From Chloroflexota bacterium (lineage in GTDB: Bacteria; Chloroflexota; Dehalococcoidia; Lucifugimonadales; UBA3495), in assembly GCA_028874675.1 (NCBI GenBank), contig JAPPJA010000508.1, positions 1-5,180 on the forward strand: 5,180 bases of DNA, in the 5' to 3' direction. Positions 1 through 5,051 of this stretch are shown here, in pieces. Position numbers and translations under genes: made by a program. The first letter of the stretch is position 1. Every line of letters begins with the position of its first letter. Below the pieces are notes generated by a model. That model was not told the DNA's origin. It saw only the letters and a program-made list of their open reading frames with translations, and searched no databases.

Positions 1-101
1 AGGCCTTCCAGTTCCTCCCGGTACATTTCGTAGATTTCCTGCCGGAACTGGGGAAACAAGACCATGCCTGGCGAGTTGCCGGCAATTTCCTGCTGTGTCA
101 T
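1..101 (-). CDS. N-terminus of an unrecognised protein (cut by left window edge)
   Basis: The reading frame opens with ATG at 101 and runs off the left edge after 33 full codons, beginning MTQQEIAGNSPGMVLFPQF and continuing with an acidic, helix-like stretch rich in E, Y and R (QEIYEMYREELEG). The start is well supported: a strong AGGAGG Shine-Dalgarno lies 9 nt upstream of the ATG on the minus strand (about 111-116). There is no signal peptide or membrane segment in the visible part. I do not recognise the family from this fragment. It lies downstream of, and in the same direction as, the 193-residue gene, but the 197-base gap with repeats between them makes cotranscription uncertain. That a real gene is here is likely because of the strong ribosome binding site; its function is unknown. 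Confidence 0.6.
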   Translation of the reverse strand, partial: MTQQEIAGNSPGMVLFPQFRQEIYEMYREELEG

Positions 102-183
102 AACCCGCTGCCTCCTGGGGTGGAATTTCCTGTGATAGATGCCTCACGGCTATCGCAAATCGGACTTGGGTGATACCCCGTCG

Positions 184-201
184 TTCCCGCGCAGGCGGGA
201 A
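184..201. repeat. REP-like palindrome TTCCCGC-GCAG-GCGGGAA
   Basis: A perfect 7-bp inverted repeat (TTCCCGC 184-190, GCGGGAA 195-201) encloses a GCAG loop and is flanked by CGTCG and CCCCGACCC. Sequences of the form CGTC-TTCCCGC-n-GCGGGAA-CC are a widely scattered class of short intergenic repeat in many bacterial genomes; this is recalled family knowledge, and only one copy is in the window. It sits between two minus-strand genes, downstream of the 193-residue protein. It could form an RNA hairpin protecting the 3' end of that transcript or be a passive REP. No T-tract follows it on either strand, so it is not a classical terminator. Confidence 0.6.
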
Positions 202-206
202 CCCCG

Positions 207-266
207 ACCCTGAGGGTAAACTCTTTCATTTGGATGAGGGTGAAGAATTTCATATGCGTTTACCCT
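207..266. repeat. Spaced 9-bp inverted repeat with embedded ACCCT-G-AGGGT palindrome
   Basis: AGGGTAAAC (213-221) and GTTTACCCT (258-266) are perfect inverted copies separated by 36 bases. The left copy overlaps a second perfect palindrome, ACCCT-G-AGGGT (207-217), so the AGGGT unit can pair either locally or with the distal arm. The AT-richer spacer contains another GAGGGTGA unit. The element lies directly beside the REP-like palindrome and downstream of the 193-residue gene on the minus strand. It may be an operator pair, a degenerate repeat remnant or a 3'-end structure; nothing in the sequence decides between these. Confidence 0.4.
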
Positions 267-298
267 GACTGAAGCCTCAAACGCCCTTGTCTGCGCCT

Positions 299-880
299 CT
301 AGGGTCGTACCCAGGTCTCGGACCAGGCCAGGCAGGAACTGCTGCTCTGTTTGTCGCCCCTCATTTCCAGCCAGGGCTCCCCTTCAACGGGATTCCCGTT
401 GATGGTCAGCTGGGCCCGGCGGGAGGGAATGAAGCAGCTGTACACGCCGTGAGGGCGTCCGGAAACACTGCCCGCTTCCACCCGCAGCATGTACGGCTCC
501 AGGAAGTCGTACCACGTAAGGTGAATCTCGTCTTCGTCGCTGAGTACCTTTTCCGTCCAGAAGGAGCGGACGTCGCCCGATTTGCTGAATTCGGCGTCCA
601 TGACCGGAATGCCCTGGTCGGCGAACTCCGGAAACAGCAGGCTCTCAATCTCTTCCTGCAACCAGCGGGCCAGCGCGATGTTGTCGGAGTAGATGCGGAC
701 CTCGTCGTTCGTTTCATCGCTTTTCAGGAAGAGTACGTGGCCCGCTCCCGCCGGAGACCACAGCACCCGCCAGTGGCTGGTACGGGTAGCCTGGTTATTT
801 CCTCCATCGTGGGAAAGGCGGATGAACGAGTTCTCGCCGGTGAGCCTTACCTGGTTGGGATCCGTGGGGTTGGTGGTCAT
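299..880 (-). CDS. Hypothetical protein, 193 aa, soluble and tryptophan-rich
   Basis: I do not recognise this family. The protein is short, acidic, and has no signal peptide or membrane helix. It carries eight tryptophans. An N-terminal block (HWRVLWSPAGAGHVLFLKSD, about residues 36-55) looks like beta strands. A central helical part (ALARWLQEEIESLLFPEF, about 69-86) follows, and then strands around FWTEKV and IHLTWYDFLEPYMLRVEAG. The C-terminus has an S-rich turn before CLAWSETWVRP. The start is placed at the second of two in-frame ATGs because GAGGGGG lies 6 nt upstream of it; the first ATG (895) overlaps that ribosome site and would add only MRGQD. The gene follows the HMG-CoA-lyase-like gene by 149 bases in the same direction and may be read through from it, or have its own weak promoter. 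Coding bias and a clean ribosome site support a real gene. Confidence 0.8.
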   Translation of the reverse strand: MTTNPTDPNQVRLTGENSFIRLSHDGGNNQATRTSHWRVLWSPAGAGHVLFLKSDETNDEVRIYSDNIALARWLQEEIESLLFPEFADQGIPVMDAEFSKSGDVRSFWTEKVLSDEDEIHLTWYDFLEPYMLRVEAGSVSGRPHGVYSCFIPSRRAQLTINGNPVEGEPWLEMRGDKQSSSSCLAWSETWVRP

Positions 881-886
881 GTCTTG

Positions 887-893
887 CCCCCTC
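887..893 (-). promoter_or_regulatory. Shine-Dalgarno GAGGGGG fixing the start at 880
   Basis: On the minus strand GAGGGGG stands 6 nt before the ATG at 880. The alternative in-frame ATG at 895 shares bases with this site and has only an A-rich leader (AGCAAAA) in front, so the downstream ATG is the better start for the 193-residue protein. Confidence 0.65.
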
Positions 894-926
894 ATTTTTG
901 CTGGCTGAAAGTTTAGCTGTGCGTTA

Positions 927-955
927 CGGGATTTTGCCCGCAGGCAGAAAACCCG
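927..955. repeat. Imperfect hairpin CGGG-A-TTTT-GCC / GGC-AG-AAAA-CCCG
   Basis: The two arms (927-938 and 943-955) pair as CGGG/CCCG, TTTT/AAAA and GCC/GGC, with small bulges and a CGCA loop. The hairpin lies between the lyase and the 193-residue gene. No run of T follows it on the minus strand. It may be a transcript-processing or 3'-protective structure, or chance. Confidence 0.35.
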
Positions 956-975
956 GAAATCTCAGACAATCAAGC

Positions 976-1001
976 GGGGCCACCCTTGCCAGAGCGGCCC
1001 C
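976..1001 (-). terminator. Weak hairpin after the lyase gene
   Basis: GGGGCC (976-981) and GGCCCC (996-1001) form a 6-bp GC stem with a 14-nt loop, 29 bases past the lyase stop codon on the minus strand. The bases beyond it read GCTTGATTGTC, only mildly T-rich. It could attenuate or end lyase transcription, but it lacks the long stem and U-tract of a classical intrinsic terminator. Confidence 0.3.
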
Positions 1002-1029
1002 ACCAACTTCATTGCGACGCCGAAACTGC

Positions 1030-2214
1030 TTAGTCCTTGGCCGGGAACCAGTCCTGCTTCCAGGGGAAATCGCCGTCGGCCGAGTCGAAAGCGGGCAAGC
1101 CCTGATCCACCCGCTCCCGGTAGGGACTGGCAATAGGCTCGCGGTAGGGGTAAATCCCGCCTTCGTAAACGCTGGGGCCTTCCTTGAAGTGGCGGGCCTG
1201 CTCCAGGGTTTCCACGAAGGGCATGTTCATGTCGTAGAGCTGCTCGACCCGCTTGGGACGGGGACCGGCCTTGGAAACGTGGCCGTAGAGCTCGCGGCCT
1301 ACCACCCGTTCGGCCATCCACACGCAGTCAATTACCTTGTCGATATCCACCCCGGTCTCCACACCCATGTCTTCCATCATGTGCAGCAGGTCTTCCGTGG
1401 GGGCCATGCCGGTGGCCCGGCCGTTGCCGCAGTAAGGGCAGCCGCCGTATCCGCCGATGGTGCCGTCCAGCTCCAGGGTGTCCTCGGGACTCAGGGTCCG
1501 CATGGCGGCATACGCCGAGGCGATGGCCATGTTGCGGCCATTATGCAGATGTAGCCGGAAGTGGGTAATTTCGGGCCAGCGCTCCTTGACCCGGCTGATG
1601 CTCTCTTCCACCTTGGCCGGAGTGCAGTGGCTCATGGGGTCTCCCATCGAACAGCTGACCACCTTGATGCCGACCTCATCCCACATGCCGTGCTGCTTTT
1701 CAAAGAGGGTCATCAGGTTATCCACCGGGAATTCTCCCAGGAAGTTGGAACCCCAGCTGGCGTTGCAGCCGATACCGGCCTCCCTGATGTTCAGTTCCTG
1801 GGCCTGGGCCACCACCTGCGGCCACCGCTCCATCTCATCCATCTGGGAACGGTTGGTGTTCCGCCGCACGAAAACGTCGCACATGTGACAGTTCAGCCGC
1901 GGATAGGGGTCACGCTCAATGGTAAGCGGCGGGGAGTAAGCGCGGGCCCTCTCAACCCCACGGGAGTTAAGGGCCAGGGCCGTGTAGGTCACGTCCGGGT
2001 TGGGATTGAACTTGGACACGATCTCGTCGATGCGTTCCATCTGGGGCGTCCACCTGGGACTGACAAAAGAACCGACGACGATCTGATGCAGGCCCGTCTC
2101 CGACAGGGCGTCCAGCAATTCAATCTTGTCTTCTACGGAAATGCTGGCATCCTCAATCTGCATGCCTTCCCGCATTCCCTCTTCCTTGTACACTACCTTG
2201 GGCCACTGGTACAT
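1030..2214 (-). CDS. HMG-CoA lyase-like DRE-TIM metallolyase, 394 aa, with atypical active site
   Basis: This is a TIM-barrel enzyme of the HMGL-like/DRE-TIM group, whose members cleave or form C-C bonds beside a CoA thioester or keto acid using a divalent metal. HMG-CoA lyase itself makes acetyl-CoA and acetoacetate. Seen in order: REGMQ (residues 15-19, place of the family's RDGLQ), SFVSPRWTPQM (49-59, nearly the lyase SFVSPKWVPQM), SMGDP (189-193), HLHN (222-225, metal-binding HxH), GGYGGCPYCGNG (254-265, glycine loop with the catalytic Cys at 259), and PTEDLLHMMEDMGVETGVD after it. Against human HMG-CoA lyase, aligned from memory, the arginine, both histidines and the cysteine are kept, but the metal Asp is Glu16, the DRE Glu is Val46 and the late metal-ligand Asn is Met270. 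It is longer than typical lyases (about 300) with an insertion in the middle and a C-terminal extension, so the substrate is probably not HMG-CoA. Start 2214 is chosen over 2244 because GGAGGAGG precedes it by 6 nt. It is probably cytoplasmic. Confidence 0.85.
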   Translation of the reverse strand: MYQWPKVVYKEEGMREGMQIEDASISVEDKIELLDALSETGLHQIVVGSFVSPRWTPQMERIDEIVSKFNPNPDVTYTALALNSRGVERARAYSPPLTIERDPYPRLNCHMCDVFVRRNTNRSQMDEMERWPQVVAQAQELNIREAGIGCNASWGSNFLGEFPVDNLMTLFEKQHGMWDEVGIKVVSCSMGDPMSHCTPAKVEESISRVKERWPEITHFRLHLHNGRNMAIASAYAAMRTLSPEDTLELDGTIGGYGGCPYCGNGRATGMAPTEDLLHMMEDMGVETGVDIDKVIDCVWMAERVVGRELYGHVSKAGPRPKRVEQLYDMNMPFVETLEQARHFKEGPSVYEGGIYPYREPIASPYRERVDQGLPAFDSADGDFPWKQDWFPAKD

Positions 2215-2220
2215 AAGAGT

Positions 2221-2228
2221 CCTCCTCC
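2221..2228 (-). promoter_or_regulatory. Shine-Dalgarno GGAGGAGG of the lyase gene
   Basis: GGAGGAGG lies 6 nt before the ATG at 2214 on the minus strand. The in-frame ATG at 2244 lies upstream of it and has no such site, so the site decides the start in favour of 2214. Confidence 0.8.
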
Positions 2229-2263
2229 AATTGAAGACTTTCATTCATTCGTGAATTGCCGGG

Positions 2264-2293
2264 ATTGTAGGATTTTGAGGCCAAATTTGTCAA
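2264..2293 (-). promoter_or_regulatory. Sigma-70-type promoter of the lyase gene
   Basis: On the minus strand a perfect -35 TTGACA (2288-2293) is followed after 18 nt by TACAAT (2264-2269), five of six bases of the consensus -10. Transcription would begin near 2257, giving a leader of about 43 nt that includes the strong Shine-Dalgarno. This is the best promoter in the window. No clear operator palindrome overlaps it. Confidence 0.75.
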
Positions 2294-2666
2294 GGAAAAC
2301 CCTTCTGCCAAATGGCTGTGCGGGCACGCTCCAGATAGCCGGGAACCCCGCTATACCAGCCGATCCATCAACGCCCCAAAACATCGAAATGATCAACAGG
2401 GGAACGCTCCCGTCACCCTGGGATCAGCGGCGAGAACCGCTCCCTTACGGCAGCCAGCCCTGCCCGCCGCATTAGCTTCACCCGAAGCCTTGGCCGCCAC
2501 CAACTCAGCAACCACTCAATAGTTAACCGCCGTTGTTCCACTGGCATCGCGATTCAGGTGGTCGCTACCGGTAGGGGCGGGTTTCAAACCCGTCCTGGCT
2601 GCATTTCGGCCCTTCCGCCTCTGCGATGCCACCTGGAATGAAACGCTTTCCCTTGCGCCTCGCATA
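2294..2666. other. Divergent intergenic region without a supported gene
   Basis: The lyase and ligase starts are 562 bases apart. Outside the promoters, this stretch has no reading frame with a credible ribosome site and coding pattern on either strand. A small imperfect hairpin (TAGC-C-GGG-AA-CCC-C-GCTA, 2336-2353) lies in the left part, and a longer inverted-repeat element is in the right part. No tRNA, riboswitch or known small RNA is recognisable. The length would allow regulator binding sites for the two divergent genes, but none can be named. Confidence 0.5.
2542..2639. repeat. Imperfect long inverted-repeat element around a GGGTTTCAAACCC hairpin
   Basis: The core is a near-perfect hairpin at 2574-2596: GGGGCGGGTTT pairs across a single C with AAACCCGTCCT, allowing G-T pairs. 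To its left is the perfect palindrome CTACCGGTAG (2565-2574). Outer arms also match: ATTCAGGTGGTCGC (2552-2565) is an imperfect inverted copy of GCGATGCCACCTGGAAT (2623-2639), and TGGCATCGC (2542-2550) is a perfect inverted copy of GCGATGCCA (2623-2631). The left half thus offers two alternative partners for the right arm. It has the build of a MITE or REP-type intergenic element and codes for nothing visible. Repeats with a GTAGGGGCGGGTTT core occur in several environmental genomes as I recall; copy number here is unknown. Confidence 0.55.
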
Positions 2667-2695
2667 TTGACCGCAATTTTACCGCGTGATAGCTT
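2667..2695 (+). promoter_or_regulatory. Candidate promoter of the acyl-CoA ligase
   Basis: TTGACC (2667-2672, five of six bases of the -35 consensus) is followed after 17 nt by TAGCTT (2690-2695), which matches the -10 consensus at only three positions. It is the best-spaced pair upstream of the ligase and would give a leader of about 75 nt. A perfect TTGACA at 2694-2699 has no -10 at proper distance. Weak evidence; an activator may be needed. Confidence 0.3.
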
Positions 2696-2766
2696 GACAG
2701 AAATCCCACTCAAAGTGGAAGGCGGGGCATTCTGCAGCTCGGCCTGGCCACCAGGTTTCCTATGGC

Positions 2767-2771
2767 GGGAG
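2767..2771 (+). promoter_or_regulatory. Shine-Dalgarno GGGAG favouring the ligase start at 2777
   Basis: GGGAG lies 5 nt before the ATG at 2777. The in-frame ATG at 2762 has only a poor site (CAGG) before it, so 2777 is preferred. The difference is five residues. Confidence 0.5.
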
Positions 2772-2776
2772 TCGGT

Positions 2777-4426
2777 ATGTCCTTTGGTTCAAGCGAGCAA
2801 CAGGCAACCTGGGAGCTATCCCTCGGCAAGTTCCTGCGCGAGGCGGTCCAACGCAATCCGGACAAGGTCTTTCTGCAGATCGTCGGGCAGCAGATTACCT
2901 ACGGTGAGTTCTACTCCAGGGTCCGACAAGCGGCTGCTATGTTTGCCAACCTGGGGGTTCAGCGCGGCGACCGGGTTTGCTTGTTCCTGCCCAACGTGCC
3001 CGAATTCCACTATTGCTGGTTTGGGCTGTCCCTGCTGGGAGCCATCAGCGTCCCGGTAAACGTGGCCTACAAGCGCGATGAGGCGGCGTACATCTTTGAC
3101 AACACCGGAGCCACCGCGGTTGTTACCCACCTGTCCCTGCTGGACGTGGCCGAGGCGGCTTCCGCCATTTCCCCTACGGTGAAGCATAAACTCCTGGCAA
3201 CCACGGAGCTTGAATCCGAAGCTTTTCAGCCACCAGTGGAACCACCCGCCACCGGTTGGCTCAACCTGGACGACCTGCTGGCAGAGTCCGAAGAAATGAC
3301 CGACCTGCCCGAAGTTTCAACCCACGAGATTTCCATGCTCGTGTACACCTCCGGAACCACCGGCAATCCCAAGGGCGTCCAGGTCACCCACCTGATGTAC
3401 GTTGCCGCAGGTCAGGGCTTTGCCCACTGGACCGAAGCCAACGAAGCCGACCGTTTCTTTACCTGCCTGCCCTTCTTTCATGCCAACGCCCAGTATTACT
3501 CCACCATGGGCTCCCTGGCGGCCGGCGCCACCCTGGTAGTTGCGGAGCGGTTCAGCGCGTCCCGATTCTGGGACCAGGTGCGGGAAGCCAACGCCACCGT
3601 CGTCAACTTCATCGGCATGATGATGCCCGTTCTGGCCAAGCAGCCCGAATCCGAGCTGGACCGCCAGAATAACGTTCGCCTCTTCTACGGCTCCCCGGCT
3701 TTCTCGCCCGATTTCCTTGAAGCCTTCAAGGCACGTTTCGGCACCGAGATCATCGTGGGCTTCGGGATGACCGAGACCTGCTACGGCTCCATTGAGAAGA
3801 TCGGACAGCAGCGGCGGCCCAATTCTTCCGGGCAGCCCCGCCTGCACCCCGACTCCGGGTTCGTCAACCGCATCAGGATTGTGGACGATGACGGCAGACC
3901 GGTCTCCTCCGGCCAGCCCGGCGAAATCACCATCAGCAATCCGGCCGTCATGCCCGGCTACTGGCGCAACCAGGAGCAGACGGACCTGGCCCTCAGGGAA
4001 GGCTGGCTGCACACCGGCGACCTGGGCTGGGCCGATGAAGAGGGGTTTCTCTACTTCGTGGACCGGAAAAAGGACGTTATCCGCCGGCGGGGAGAGAACA
4101 TTTCATCCCAGGAAGTGGAGGACGCAATCAAACGGCATCCCACGGTCCTGGACTGCGCGGTCATCGCGGTGCCCTCCGAGTTGGGCGAGGACGAAGTCAA
4201 GGCGTACGTCACTCCCAGGCCGCCCGCTACGGTGGATCCGGAGACTATCGTTCGCTGGTGCGCGGAAAACCTGGCCTACTTCAAGGTGCCCCGCTACATC
4301 GAGGTACGCGAGGAGATGCCCCGAACCCCCAGCCTGCGGGTGCGGAAGGACCTTCTCCGCCAGGAAAGGGAGGACCTGATCGAAGGCTGCTTCGACCGCG
4401 AAGCTGCCGGCATCCGGATCAGGTAG
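2777..4426 (+). CDS. CaiC-like AMP-forming acyl-CoA synthetase, 549 aa
   Basis: An adenylate-forming enzyme that activates a carboxylic acid with ATP to an acyl-AMP and then transfers it to CoA. All ANL-superfamily core motifs are present: YTSGTTGNPKG (about 190-200, phosphate-binding loop), LPFFHANAQYY (about 231-241, typical of the crotonobetaine/carnitine-CoA ligase branch), GFGMTE (328-333), GWLHTGD (409-415, ribose-binding Asp), and DRKKDVIRRRGENISSQEVE (429-448, hinge and start of the C-terminal domain). Length is normal for the family. In the A10 motif, PRTPSLRVRK (515-524), the usual Gly-Lys is Leu-Arg, so the catalytic lysine position holds Arg521; some CaiC relatives vary here. The substrate cannot be read from sequence; CaiC-type names often overstate specificity. 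No signal peptide or membrane helix, so cytoplasmic. It is divergent from the lyase-like gene and may act in the same acyl-CoA pathway. It starts at 2777 or, less likely, 2762. Confidence 0.9.
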   Translation: MSFGSSEQQATWELSLGKFLREAVQRNPDKVFLQIVGQQITYGEFYSRVRQAAAMFANLGVQRGDRVCLFLPNVPEFHYCWFGLSLLGAISVPVNVAYKRDEAAYIFDNTGATAVVTHLSLLDVAEAASAISPTVKHKLLATTELESEAFQPPVEPPATGWLNLDDLLAESEEMTDLPEVSTHEISMLVYTSGTTGNPKGVQVTHLMYVAAGQGFAHWTEANEADRFFTCLPFFHANAQYYSTMGSLAAGATLVVAERFSASRFWDQVREANATVVNFIGMMMPVLAKQPESELDRQNNVRLFYGSPAFSPDFLEAFKARFGTEIIVGFGMTETCYGSIEKIGQQRRPNSSGQPRLHPDSGFVNRIRIVDDDGRPVSSGQPGEITISNPAVMPGYWRNQEQTDLALREGWLHTGDLGWADEEGFLYFVDRKKDVIRRRGENISSQEVEDAIKRHPTVLDCAVIAVPSELGEDEVKAYVTPRPPATVDPETIVRWCAENLAYFKVPRYIEVREEMPRTPSLRVRKDLLRQEREDLIEGCFDREAAGIRIR

Positions 4427-4489
4427 CGCCGGCCCTGCCCCGAAATACAAGGCGAGCGCACAGGTGTCCTAATCCCGCCATAAATCCGC

Positions 4490-4495
4490 TATAAT
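4490..4495 (+). promoter_or_regulatory. TATAAT -10 element of the PII gene
   Basis: A perfect TATAAT lies 70 nt before the PII start codon. No good -35 is found 16-19 nt upstream (the best stretch is TGTCCT at 4465-4470, spacing 19), nor a TG extension. Transcription would begin near 4502 with a leader of about 64 nt. An activator may help, as is common for PII genes, but no operator is recognisable. Confidence 0.5.
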
Positions 4496-4544
4496 CTGTG
4501 CAATTCCTGCGCAAGCAGAGACCAGCGCGAGAATCGCCGGTTGG

Positions 4545-4560
4545 CTCCTCGCCGGAGAGG
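4545..4560 (+). promoter_or_regulatory. Shine-Dalgarno of the PII gene, inside a small hairpin
   Basis: GGAGAGG (4554-4560) lies 5 nt before the ATG at 4566. Its GGAG pairs perfectly with CTCC (4545-4548) across a TCGCC loop, and CCTC (4547-4550) can alternatively pair with GAGG (4557-4560). The leader can thus hide the ribosome site. The 4-bp stem is short, so any control would be mild unless something stabilises it. Confidence 0.5.
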
Positions 4561-4565
4561 GTGGT

Positions 4566-4913
4566 ATGAACAAGATCGAAGCCATAATTCGACCCGAAAA
4601 ACTTAACGCCGTCAAAGACGCGCTGTCCGACGCGGGCTTGCCTGGCATTAACGTGGCCCAGGTAACGGGCCGCGGCGCTCAGCGGGGAATCGAGGTCGGC
4701 GGGCCCAGGGGCGTGGCCGGCAGCTACGTGGTGGACATGCTTCCCAAGGTAAAGCTGGAGACCGTCGTGCGGGACGAAGACACCCGGAGGGCCATCGACA
4801 TCATCGTCGAAACTTCCAGGACCGGCAACATTGGCGACGGTAAAATCTTCATTACCCCCGTGGCCAACGCCATCCGCATCCGCACGGGAGAAGAGGGGGA
4901 GATCGCCCTCTAG
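4566..4913 (+). CDS. glnB: Nitrogen regulatory protein PII (GlnB/GlnK family), 115 aa
   Basis: PII is a small trimeric signal protein that binds ATP/ADP and 2-oxoglutarate and adjusts ammonium transport, glutamine synthetase or other carbon/nitrogen enzymes. The sequence opens MNKIEAIIRPEKL as in the family. Gln39 at the base of the T-loop and Lys61 (E. coli Lys58) fit the 2-oxoglutarate site. The B-loop TGNIGDGKIF (86-95) and the C-loop RIRTGEE (104-110, Arg104 and Arg106 for ATP) are intact. The T-loop is unusual: glycine-rich (GIEVGGPRGVAGSY, 41-54) and three residues longer than in E. coli GlnB. Tyr54 aligns with the uridylylated Tyr51, so modification is possible but unproven. No ammonium transporter or glutamine synthetase gene adjoins it within the window, so GlnB versus GlnK cannot be settled; the symbol is for the family. 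It has its own -10 element and lies 139 bases after the ligase, so it is probably a separate unit. Confidence 0.93.
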   Translation: MNKIEAIIRPEKLNAVKDALSDAGLPGINVAQVTGRGAQRGIEVGGPRGVAGSYVVDMLPKVKLETVVRDEDTRRAIDIIVETSRTGNIGDGKIFITPVANAIRIRTGEEGEIAL

Positions 4914-4928
4914 CGGCTGTCAGCAATC

Positions 4929-4950
4929 CCTCCCCCGTTGTCCGGGGAGG
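4929..4950 (+). terminator. GC-rich hairpin after the PII gene
   Basis: CCTCCCC (4929-4935) and GGGGAGG (4944-4950) form a perfect 7-bp stem with an 8-nt loop, 15 bases past the PII stop. No T-run follows (CGCCTGAAATTTG), so it is at best a weak intrinsic terminator or a 3'-end stabiliser. Its position argues for separation of the PII and EVE transcripts. Confidence 0.45.
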
Positions 4951-5051
4951 CGCCTGAAATTTGCCTGATCACACCAGGACTCTATTTGCGTGGCAGCGCG
5001 CCTTTGTTCCGCTTCCCTGGTGGCTCCCACGCATAAACACGGACAGTGAAG

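Noticed and set aside
385..401. CAACGGG-ATT-CCCGTTG perfect palindrome
   Set aside because: It lies inside the 193-residue coding sequence (Asn-Gly-Asn-Pro-Val codons) and is adequately explained by codon content.
287..916. Long plus-strand open frame opposite the 193-residue gene
   Set aside because: The minus strand has the proper Shine-Dalgarno and natural protein composition; the plus frame reads as low-complexity G/V/A/P shadow sequence.
1561..2475. Long plus-strand open frame opposite the lyase
   Set aside because: It is antisense to a gene with clear family motifs, has no convincing ribosome site, and its composition (many H, G, P) is typical of a shadow frame in GC-rich DNA.
2576..2596. 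GGTTTCAAACC resembling a tRNA T-arm
   Set aside because: No acceptor, D or anticodon stem can be built around it; it fits the intergenic hairpin better.
2694..2699. Perfect TTGACA upstream of the ligase
   Set aside because: No TATAAT-like hexamer follows at 15-19 nt (GGAAGG at 17), so it is not called as a -35 element.
2516..2713. Small minus-strand open frame in the intergenic region
   Set aside because: It runs through the inverted-repeat element (its protein contains a TGLKPAPTG-type stretch from the palindrome), has no ribosome site and resembles no protein.
4987..5033. TGCGTGG...CCACGCA 7-bp inverted repeat before the EVE gene
   Set aside because: The 33-nt loop and the lack of supporting promoter or extra pairing make chance the simplest reading.
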